Of a stretch of 17,590 nt of DNA, positions 6,901 through 13,131 are shown in pieces. A program made the translations under genes and the position numbers. The notes below the pieces were generated by a model. It searched no databases, was not told where the DNA came from, and worked only from the letters and a program-made list of their open reading frames with translations. The DNA is from Methanolobus sp. UBA32 (lineage in GTDB: Archaea > Halobacteriota > Methanosarcinia > Methanosarcinales > Methanosarcinaceae). How positions within the stretch are numbered: position 1 is the stretch's first letter; every line of letters begins with the position of its first letter. The DNA lies in contig DAZF01000006.1 of NCBI GenBank assembly GCA_002507205.1, positions 1-17,590 of the forward strand. The letters are read 5' to 3'.

Positions 6901-8244
6901 CCTATAATCATCTTTTATAGTAGTATTCAAGGAAAAATATGTTCCGTATGTAGTCATTATGTTTGGCCTATAGTTCTCTGATGCACCAACAGTAAGGCAG
7001 TTCTTTGCAGTTGCAGGATGACCAATAGAATCTTCGTCTATAACTCCATCTCCATTTGCATCAACTCCTGAATTACCAGCTGAAAAAAGTATTAGCATAT
7101 CAGGATGTTCCCACATGAATTGGTCGACCTGTTGAGAAAGTATTGTATATTCTCCATAAGAGTTCCCTCCCCAGCTATTTGTATGTATCCTTGCTCCCAG
7201 GTCGTACGCTTCTTGGAAGAGGTCATTCAGATCATCTGGAGGATATATAAGGGAACTACCACTATTGTCACCAAGTGCCTGGAATACCAGTTCAGCTTGT
7301 GGTGCCATTCCGCTGTATTGTCCTCCGGAAAGTGAACCGTTACCAAGCACTGAACCTGCTACATGGGTTCCGTGTCCTGAGTAATCAGCTGAGCTTCCAT
7401 CATTATATGTTTGTATTATACTTTTGATTCTTCCTCTCAGGTCTGCATGCATGGAACTATCATTTACTCCGGTATCAAGTCCTGTATCGGCAATGGCTAC
7501 TATCTGTCCGTTGCCATTCAGTCCGTAGTTCTCATGAACAGTATTCACATTGGTAATATTTGCAGCAATATCATTGTTTACAGTTGGCTGGACATATTCT
7601 TCAATCCAGTTGACTCCATTGATATATGCTATCTCTGTTAGCGTATCCCTGGCTATTTGTACTTTTAGTATGTTCCCTGAACCTGAAATTATGTCTCCGC
7701 CGAGTAATTCTATGTAATTGGATATACTATCGTAATCATCTGAAGAGAAAAGCAGTATATGGTATGTATTTTCAGTATCAACTCCAGTGCTTGCTATCCG
7801 AATACTGTTGGTGTATGTTAATTCCGGGTCGTACTTGTATGACGGTTTATACTCGCCAATCCACTTAACAAAATCCAGTGATTGCACCTGGACTTTTACA
7901 TTATCACTCATCTTGAAAATGAATGCGTTGTTTGGGACATAGTTATAGATAGTGGCTCCTGAATTGATAATTTCCTGCTTCCAGCTAGCTCTTACAGGAC
8001 CAGTGAATTGCACAATGTAGTAATTTTCTGTGTCTTCCATGAACATGGTTGAAAACCCTTGAGTTTCTGGTCCATTGTTCTGCTCTTCAGGTTCAGTGGC
8101 ATTATCTGTATTTATATGTCCGGTTTTTAATAGGATAAGGTTGCCATCGTCTACATCTCCATTGCTTGCACTCACAGAGGTGATTGAAGCAATGGTTAAA
8201 ATTATGAGTGTAAATAGTATCAGGATCTTGTTTTTAATGTGCAT
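3907..8244 (-). CDS. Cell-surface KP-43-like subtilase with PGF-pre-PGF domain
   Basis: This is a secreted, membrane-tethered serine protease (MEROPS S8), 1445 aa from the ATG at 8244. That start follows a GGATGGTG SD-like string (8249-8256) and opens directly onto a signal peptide (basic HIKNK, hydrophobic core to about 22, SVSAS). The longer reading from TTG 8289 runs into the TATA-like element and is rejected. Order: two small prodomain-like units (about 75-135 and 160-220); S8 catalytic domain with D253 (ADTGLD), H291 (GHGTHVAG), oxyanion N391 (SAGN) and S509 (GTSMATP); a KP-43-type beta-barrel with LVNNLDL (about 621-700); Ig-like domains rich in N-x-S/T sites; an Fn3-like domain (about 1119-1201); eight glycines (1215-1222); the PGF-pre-PGF domain ending in STPGFSPFAIT (to about 1377); and a final transmembrane helix with RKQQN tail. 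An acidic Ca-loop-like DANGDGVIDED follows N391. Substrates are unknown. Confidence 0.93.
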   Translation of the reverse strand: MHIKNKILILFTLIILTIASITSVSASNGDVDDGNLILLKTGHINTDNATEPEEQNNGPETQGFSTMFMEDTENYYIVQFTGPVRASWKQEIINSGATIYNYVPNNAFIFKMSDNVKVQVQSLDFVKWIGEYKPSYKYDPELTYTNSIRIASTGVDTENTYHILLFSSDDYDSISNYIELLGGDIISGSGNILKVQIARDTLTEIAYINGVNWIEEYVQPTVNNDIAANITNVNTVHENYGLNGNGQIVAIADTGLDTGVNDSSMHADLRGRIKSIIQTYNDGSSADYSGHGTHVAGSVLGNGSLSGGQYSGMAPQAELVFQALGDNSGSSLIYPPDDLNDLFQEAYDLGARIHTNSWGGNSYGEYTILSQQVDQFMWEHPDMLILFSAGNSGVDANGDGVIDEDSIGHPATAKNCLTVGASENYRPNIMTTYGTYFSLNTTIKDDYRADNDKGIAAFSSRGPTNDGRIKPDVVAPGTFIISTRSSLASGTGWGTVSDNSNYLYMGGTSMATPITAGSAALVREYYTEIENLTSPSAALLKATIINGAMNLTPGQYGTGEYKEIAGRPDYSQGWGRVDIENSIYPQYPETIRYFDNPKPLNTGDSWNVSYDILNSDQPLRVTLVWTDYPGDAAAELQLVNNLDLKVVGPDDTYDGNGRIDTVNNVEGVELTNLSAGTYTFIVNGTDIPLGPQNFSLVVYFAVDVNEYPQNDSYITDSTTAVSVNLTHPHMINVSSIDMTTDGTEVLLSWMNINGGYKVWNQTAQPYSEAYSEGYHNVSVTALTNLSEEISYGWRFYVSVEDNVITIDGLAENSVLQEETFEINISNNKYCDFWYNVDNGTNSTTETGFLFNTTLNLTEGRHNLTVFAEDITGYINSTTVNFTVFTSQPTIDSPDSGTIYYLPENSFSMNGTAGVATNVSVYVNGNITTESWPVSNGVFNLSSIPLSNGTNTVNITSTFNNSVDNYFSSNTTIYLSLGKTFPTEGSDEVTLAVPGIEVGIIHPVMNFNISGTSANPGNISASLVAGNEPENSSNLTGPAIDIKVINESDANYSYQFGRNVSLTLGYDQNLVNDNSTGKLTVAWYDSDEEIWIPFRSTVNASEHTVTANITHLSIYAPLEDNTAPVITSLTNSSTSSSITLTWNESDDTDHVEIWKNDAFLENSSEQLMVDTGLSSSTSYNYSLRAIDLVGNVGNWSNMTVATSAQASTPFSPSSSGGGGGGGGSTGEEYENIVFKDVLSVYAGKGDIVDFDFDNENNDIDYVRYNSLKNAGKISTTIEILKNTSTFADNPVSGLVYMNMNIWVGKTGYATESNVKDPVIGFRVSKEWIENNEIDPATITLNRYNEDTWEMLDTKQNDPDDNYLYFEASTPGFSPFAITAQEPLTKNADDIEITVTDMSDSAMKDTDTDTDPGQNENDGAGKIPAISGMITMAILAISGALIRKQQN

Positions 8245-8248
8245 AAAG

Positions 8249-8302
8249 CACCATCCATGTTTTGTATTCAGAATGTTCTTATATTGCAATAAATATATTT
8301 AT
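8249..8302 (-). promoter_or_regulatory. Promoter and ribosome binding site of the Fn3-type subtilase
   Basis: On the minus strand a near-palindromic AT element (ATAAATATATTTATT, 8288-8302) lies 44-58 nt before the ATG, and a second TATA-like AATATAAG sits at about 8276-8283. Either would place the transcription start 10-30 nt ahead of the gene. GGATGGTG at 8249-8256 ends 4 nt before the ATG and is close to the archaeal SD consensus GGAGGTG. The first element has a counterpart at a similar distance in front of the paralogous subtilase. Confidence 0.5.
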
Positions 8303-8360
8303 GTATTCTGGGCAATAAAAACATGGCTGTATGTAAGATTCAATTCAAGTGCAAAATCCA

Positions 8361-8394
8361 GTAAAAAGATTACTGCTTCCTTATAAGGAAGCAG
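8361..8394 (-). terminator. Hairpin terminator overlapping the last codons of the repeat subtilase
   Basis: A perfect 22-bp palindrome at 8373-8394 has arms CTGCTTCC and GGAAGCAG around TTATAA. In the minus-strand transcript it forms an 8-bp stem with a 6-nt loop, followed by the TAA stop (8372-8370) and a TCTTTTTAC run (8361-8369). The stem encodes the final residues (CFLIRKQ) of the subtilase. Hairpin plus T-run suggests termination here, before the next subtilase gene starts at 8244. Confidence 0.55.
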
Positions 8395-11300
8395 ACAAAA
8401 GATATTATTAAGCCACTGATCAAAATAGAGGGGGCGTTAACTGTGTTTTCCGCTTGAGTCTCATTTACTATTGAAGTATTGAGTTCAGGTGTAGTATCGC
8501 CTTTAGTTGAATACTGGGCATCAGTTGTACTCTCAAATGTAGTCTCATTTGCTTTACCAGTAATGGCAAACGGCGAGAAGCCTGGTGTGCTTGCCTCAAA
8601 GTGCAGATATGTTCCATCTTCACTTATCTTTTGAGTATCAAGATAATTCCACTGCCCATCAGAGTATCTGCATAATCTGATAGTGTTCACATCTATCTCA
8701 TTCTCTTCTATCCAGTCTTTCTGAATCCTGAATCCAACTATAGAATCTTCTATATTTTCAGAACTTGAGAAGCCAGATTTTCCAACCCACAAATTGACAT
8801 TACAGTAGACTGTATCAGGTGCATCCATATCCACTAGTGCAGACCTGTCATGCAGCATTTCAATGGTTGAAGATATCTTGCCCCAGTTCCTGAAAGCCTT
8901 GAACCTTATATATTCGATGGCATTCTGCTCATTATCGAATTCGTATGAAGTTGTACTTCCTTTTGAAACGAATTCTGAGAGGACGTCCTTGAAAGCGATG
9001 TTTTCATATGTCTCGCCGGTGGTGCCACCTCCACCTCCTCCCCCGCCGCCTCCGCTGCTGGTTGTGGATGTTGAGGCTGCAGCGATGTTTGAATTTGATT
9101 CTATTTTAACAGTTACGACGTATTTCTGTGTAGTTGTATCTATGGCAGTTACGGTATAATTTATAGGGTTAGTGAAGTTCTGTGCAATTCCAGTGTTTGG
9201 GGATACAGCGTCTCCAGTATGCACAATAGTTGGTATGAGTGCTGTAACATTTGTTCCATAAGGCACTGTTATATTGACAGTCTTTGCAGTTTCATTGATT
9301 ATGCCATCCACTGCAGGATCTGTAAATTTGAAACTTGTAATCTCTTTAGCTGTGTTTGGAGCAACATTTACTGTCACCTCATATTCTTGAGTGGTTGAAT
9401 CAGCAGCAGTTACGGTATATGTAACAGGGTTGGTAAAGTCCTTAGCTATTCCTGTATCTGGTTCTATTTTTTCTCCAGTATGACCTATAGTTGGTACAAG
9501 AGCTGTTCTATCAGTTCCATAAGGTACTGTTATTGTGACTGTTTTTGTAGTAAGGTTAATAATTCCAGTAACTGCAGAATCTGTGAACTCAAAACTTGTA
9601 ATCTCTTTAGCTGTATTTGGAGCAACATTCACCGTAACTGTATATTGCTGAGTTGATGCATCTTCTGCTGTTACAGTGTATGTAACAGAGTTAGTAAAAT
9701 CCTTAGCTACTCCACTATCAGGTGACACACTTGCTCCTGTATAGTCTATTGTTGGTGTCAATGCTGTTACATCAGTACCGTATGGGACTGTTAGACCTAC
9801 GGTCTTCGCATTTTCATCTATTATACCAACCACCGAAAGTGCTTCAACTTCAAAGCTTGTAATCTCTTTAGCAGGGTTTAGTGCTACTGTTACTGTCACC
9901 ACATACTCCTGAGTGGTTGAATCTGCAGCCGTTACAGTGTAAGTGACAGGGTTAGTAAAATCCTTAGCTGTTCCACTATCCGGTGAAACACTTGCTCCTG
10001 TGTGAGCTATTGTTGGTGTCAGTGATGTTACATCAGTACCATACGGAACTGTTAGAGCTACTGTCTTTGCCTCTTCATCTACTGTCCCAACCAATGCAAG
10101 TGCTTCCACTTCAAAGCTTGTGATTGATTTAGCAGGGTTTTTTGCTACTGTTACTGTTACCACATATTCCTGAGTGGTTGAATCCGCAGCGGTTACAGTG
10201 TAAGTGACAGGGTTAGTAAAATCCTTAGCTGTTCCACTATCCGGTGAAACACTTATTCCTGTATGAACTATTGTTGGTGTCAGTGATGTTACATCAGTAC
10301 CATACGGAACTGTTAGAGCTACTGTCTTTGCATTTTCATCTACTGTACCAACCACTGCAAGTGCATCAAAGTCAAAACATGTGATTGATTTAGCAGGGTT
10401 TTTTGCTACTGTTACTGTTACCACATATTCCTGAGTGGTTGAATCTGCAGCGGTTACAGTGTAAGTGACCGAGTTAGTAAAGTCCTGCTCTACTCCACTA
10501 TCAGGTGACACACTTGTTCCTGTATGATCTATTGTTGGTGTCAATGCTGTTACATCAGTACCATATGGTACTGTTAGATCAATGGTATTGGTATCTTCAT
10601 TTATTATTCCATCAACAGCAGGATCTGTGAATTTGAAGCTTGGAATCTCAGGTTTCACACTGAATTCCCATCCGTATGAGAATTGCTGTCCAGTATCCGT
10701 CAAAGCTGTAATTGTGACGTTATGTTCCCCGTTCTGGTATGGGTTGGAAGTATTGTGCTGTATTCTGTATCCATCAGTTATGCTCACAGCAGTGTAATCA
10801 ACAAGGTTACCATCGATTTCCATCTTTATGGAACTCTGATTCACTCCACCGGGGTGTACAACATCGGTTGACACTTCAGTTGTACTGCTATCTGCATAGG
10901 AACCATTTGCAGGAAACTCATTGTTGTCACAGGTGAATGAGAATACAAGTGCAAAGGGTTGTGGTCCTTCTTGAATTTCATGCCCCTCGACTGTTATTGT
11001 ATAGTCCCCTTCTGTTGCCGTATTGAGTTCGATTCCTTCAACATTGTTTATATGGTCATGGCCATTGTTTCCATAATATGTGCCTGATGAATCTGTAATT
11101 GTAAGGTCAAGGTCATTGACAAGTGTTTTTCCTGTCAATTCAGATGCCGGATAATCCGTCCACACAAGAGTTGCTCTTAGAGGCTGTCCACTTTCCACAT
11201 ATTCATATGTTTGGTCCCATGATCCTGAATCTGAAAGGGGGATATAATCGAAATATGCTATGACTTCAGGATATGGTACAAGTATAGAGTTTTCAACATC

Positions 11301-12935
11301 AACACGTCCCCACCCCTGTGAATAATCCGGCCTGCCTGATATTTCCTGTGTAATATCATATGCACCATTAATCAGGGTAGCTTTTAATAATGCAGCACTT
11401 GGACTATCTAATTTTTCTATTTCAGTATAGTACTCTCTAACAAGGGCTGCAGAACCTGCAACAAGTGGAGTGGCCATGCTGGTTCCACTTAAATAAGCAT
11501 AGTTCGTGTTAGTGAGTATATTTATGTATTCATAGGTTGCTAAACTGGATCTTGTAGAAGCAATGCATGTTCCTGGTGCAACCAAATCCGGCTTAATTCG
11601 GATGTCATCAGTAGGTCCACGGCTACTAAATGAGGCTATTTCATTGATGTTGTCTGTATAGGAATCATAAGAGTATCCTCCTATAATATCTGTCACACCA
11701 GTTCTCTCATTCTCTGAAGCTCCAACTGCTATGCAGTTCTTTGCTGTTGCAGGACTTGTTATTGTTTTCTCACCTGGTCCTTCATTGCCAGCAGCAAAGA
11801 TGATTAACATGTCAGGATGTTCCCACATGAACTGGTCTACCTGCTGTGAATATGAGTTGTATTCACCCATATTGCCTATGTATCCCCAACTATCGCTATG
11901 TATTCTTGCACTTTCATCATAAGCATCTTGAAATAGTTGGTTCAGGTTAGCAGGGATTGCAGACATGGTATCAGTAGAGTCCATATCTTTCTGTACTGCT
12001 TGAAATACAAGGCTGGCTTCAGGAGCCATTCCTTTGTACTGACCTGATGCCATAGTACCATTGCCAAGAATTGATCCGACTACATGTGTCCCGTGGCCAG
12101 CATTGTCCTCAGCACCATCATCTGAATAATCTATAATCTCTAAGATCCGTCCTCTGATATCAGCATGCATTGAATCATCATTAACACCAGTGTCAAGTCC
12201 TGTATCACACACAGCTACGATTTGTTCGCTTCCGTTAAGTCCAAGATCATTATTTACAGTGTTGACGTTCATAATGCCCGCAGCCACATCATTGAACAGG
12301 ACCGGCTCCGAGTAGTTCTCTACCCAGCAAATTCCATTTATTGCTGCAAGCTGATCTATCCTGCTTTCGGATATTTCAATCCGCAGGATTGTTTGTGATC
12401 TACTGATAATGTTTCCACCAATAGCTTCAATCTCTTTTGTGATTCTTGTATTGTCTTCCGGGTCAAAGAGGACAACTATGAGGTTAGCATTCGTGTCTAT
12501 TGAAGCAAGAGATGCCTGATTTTCATATTCGTTCAGTCCAGAGGAAAGTTTGTATTCTGGTTTCAATTCACCTGTCCAGCGCACAAAATCAAGTGATTCT
12601 ACAAGACTCTTCTCTGTTCCATTCATTCTTAGCACAAAAGCATTGTTTGGGATATAATCAAAGAATTCAGCCCCTGCATCCTGCACTTCATCTTTCCATT
12701 GTTGGGTTACATGTCCGTCAAATTGCACAATATAATATGTTTCGGAACTATGTACGAATTCGGATGTTGAAGATATTCCTATCTGATCCTGACCGGATGC
12801 ATTTTGTTCGGGTGGATTATCTGTATCTATGTTGCCTGATTTCAGAAAGATTATATTCTCATCACTGGCCGCAGCGACCGAAGTGGAAAGCAGAATCAAA
12901 AAGATACATATGAATGTTAGTGCAGTTCTATTCAT
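8370..12935 (-). CDS. Cell-surface KP-43-like subtilase with six DUF5018-like repeats
   Basis: This secreted, anchored S8 serine protease is paralogous to the downstream gene. It is 1521 aa from ATG 12935, chosen because AAAGGAT sits about 8 nt upstream and the protein opens with a signal peptide (MNRTALTF to SVAA). ATG 12941 is an alternative two codons earlier; the TTG at 13004 is too far upstream. Order: two prodomain-like units (about 67-127, 150-212); catalytic domain with D244 (CDTGLD), H281 (GHGTHVVG), N384 (AAGN) and S486 (GTSMATP); KP-43 beta-barrel with LVNDLDL (about 582-667); one Ig-like domain (about 675-760); six tandem 87-aa repeats (764 to about 1283) with the motif TVPYGTDVTALTPTI; ten glycines; PGF-pre-PGF domain ending in STPGFSPFAIT; linker; and a short transmembrane tail ending LIRKQ. 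It lacks the acidic Ca-loop-like insert seen in its paralogue. The repeats form a rigid stalk or adhesive region; the substrate is unknown. Confidence 0.93.
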   Translation of the reverse strand: MNRTALTFICIFLILLSTSVAAASDENIIFLKSGNIDTDNPPEQNASGQDQIGISSTSEFVHSSETYYIVQFDGHVTQQWKDEVQDAGAEFFDYIPNNAFVLRMNGTEKSLVESLDFVRWTGELKPEYKLSSGLNEYENQASLASIDTNANLIVVLFDPEDNTRITKEIEAIGGNIISRSQTILRIEISESRIDQLAAINGICWVENYSEPVLFNDVAAGIMNVNTVNNDLGLNGSEQIVAVCDTGLDTGVNDDSMHADIRGRILEIIDYSDDGAEDNAGHGTHVVGSILGNGTMASGQYKGMAPEASLVFQAVQKDMDSTDTMSAIPANLNQLFQDAYDESARIHSDSWGYIGNMGEYNSYSQQVDQFMWEHPDMLIIFAAGNEGPGEKTITSPATAKNCIAVGASENERTGVTDIIGGYSYDSYTDNINEIASFSSRGPTDDIRIKPDLVAPGTCIASTRSSLATYEYINILTNTNYAYLSGTSMATPLVAGSAALVREYYTEIEKLDSPSAALLKATLINGAYDITQEISGRPDYSQGWGRVDVENSILVPYPEVIAYFDYIPLSDSGSWDQTYEYVESGQPLRATLVWTDYPASELTGKTLVNDLDLTITDSSGTYYGNNGHDHINNVEGIELNTATEGDYTITVEGHEIQEGPQPFALVFSFTCDNNEFPANGSYADSSTTEVSTDVVHPGGVNQSSIKMEIDGNLVDYTAVSITDGYRIQHNTSNPYQNGEHNVTITALTDTGQQFSYGWEFSVKPEIPSFKFTDPAVDGIINEDTNTIDLTVPYGTDVTALTPTIDHTGTSVSPDSGVEQDFTNSVTYTVTAADSTTQEYVVTVTVAKNPAKSITCFDFDALAVVGTVDENAKTVALTVPYGTDVTSLTPTIVHTGISVSPDSGTAKDFTNPVTYTVTAADSTTQEYVVTVTVAKNPAKSITSFEVEALALVGTVDEEAKTVALTVPYGTDVTSLTPTIAHTGASVSPDSGTAKDFTNPVTYTVTAADSTTQEYVVTVTVALNPAKEITSFEVEALSVVGIIDENAKTVGLTVPYGTDVTALTPTIDYTGASVSPDSGVAKDFTNSVTYTVTAEDASTQQYTVTVNVAPNTAKEITSFEFTDSAVTGIINLTTKTVTITVPYGTDRTALVPTIGHTGEKIEPDTGIAKDFTNPVTYTVTAADSTTQEYEVTVNVAPNTAKEITSFKFTDPAVDGIINETAKTVNITVPYGTNVTALIPTIVHTGDAVSPNTGIAQNFTNPINYTVTAIDTTTQKYVVTVKIESNSNIAAASTSTTSSGGGGGGGGGGTTGETYENIAFKDVLSEFVSKGSTTSYEFDNEQNAIEYIRFKAFRNWGKISSTIEMLHDRSALVDMDAPDTVYCNVNLWVGKSGFSSSENIEDSIVGFRIQKDWIEENEIDVNTIRLCRYSDGQWNYLDTQKISEDGTYLHFEASTPGFSPFAITGKANETTFESTTDAQYSTKGDTTPELNTSIVNETQAENTVNAPSILISGLIISFVCFLIRKQ
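9087..10646 (-). repeat. Six tandem 261-bp (87-aa) DUF5018-like coding repeats
   Basis: Reading along the gene the units are 10646-10386, 10385-10125, 10124-9864, 9863-9603, 9602-9342 and 9341 to about 9087, all in frame and without length change except the last end. Each encodes the sequence pattern ITSFxF...VxGxI(N/D)E...KTVxLTVPYGTDVT(A/S)LTPTI.HTG.SVSPDSG....FTNPVTYTVTA.D..TQ.Y.VTV.V. Units 2 and 3 are nearly identical at DNA level over long stretches, pointing to recent duplication. The resemblance to the beta-sandwich family called DUF5018 is from memory. Confidence 0.85.
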
Positions 12936-12987
12936 GGGCATGAATCCTTTTTTGTGCGTGCATGTAAAATAAGATTTATTTAAGTAG

Positions 12988-12998
12988 TAAATATATTC
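12988..12998 (-). promoter_or_regulatory. Candidate TATA box of the repeat subtilase gene
   Basis: The minus strand reads GAATATATTTA here, about 53-63 nt upstream of the ATG at 12935. It matches the core (AATATATTTA) of the element in front of the paralogous subtilase at a similar distance. A further AT-rich string TATTTTATATAG at 13010-13021 is an alternative or an upstream element. The intergenic gap to the CobN-like gene is about 195 nt and contains no gene. Confidence 0.4.
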
Positions 12999-13087
12999 AA
13001 ACAAACTTCTATATAAAATACAGTGAGTATATTATAAAAAGTATATTTAATGGATAGATACTAGTGTGTTAACACCATTCCACTTTA

Positions 13088-13122
13088 AGAAAAAAGAAAA
13101 GGTGCTTTTTTTGAAAAGCACC
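13088..13122 (-). terminator. Hairpin plus T-rich tract after the CobN-like gene
   Basis: In the minus-strand transcript GGTGCTTTT (13122-13114) pairs perfectly with AAAAGCACC (13109-13101) around a 4-nt loop, and is followed at once by a T-rich tract (TTTTCTTTTTTC, about 13100-13089). It begins 9 nt after the stop codon of the CobN-like gene. It looks like an intrinsic terminator and separates that gene from the subtilases. Confidence 0.75.
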
Positions 13123-13131
13123 AAAAACACT

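Noticed and set aside
8245..8289. TTG-initiated N-terminal extension of the Fn3-type subtilase
   Set aside because: It would start inside the AT-rich promoter element and put residues ahead of a normal signal peptide; the same applies to TTG 13004 of the paralogue.
9087..10646. Regular 261-bp repeats as a CRISPR or satellite array
   Set aside because: The whole unit repeats in frame with no spacers and encodes a protein domain.
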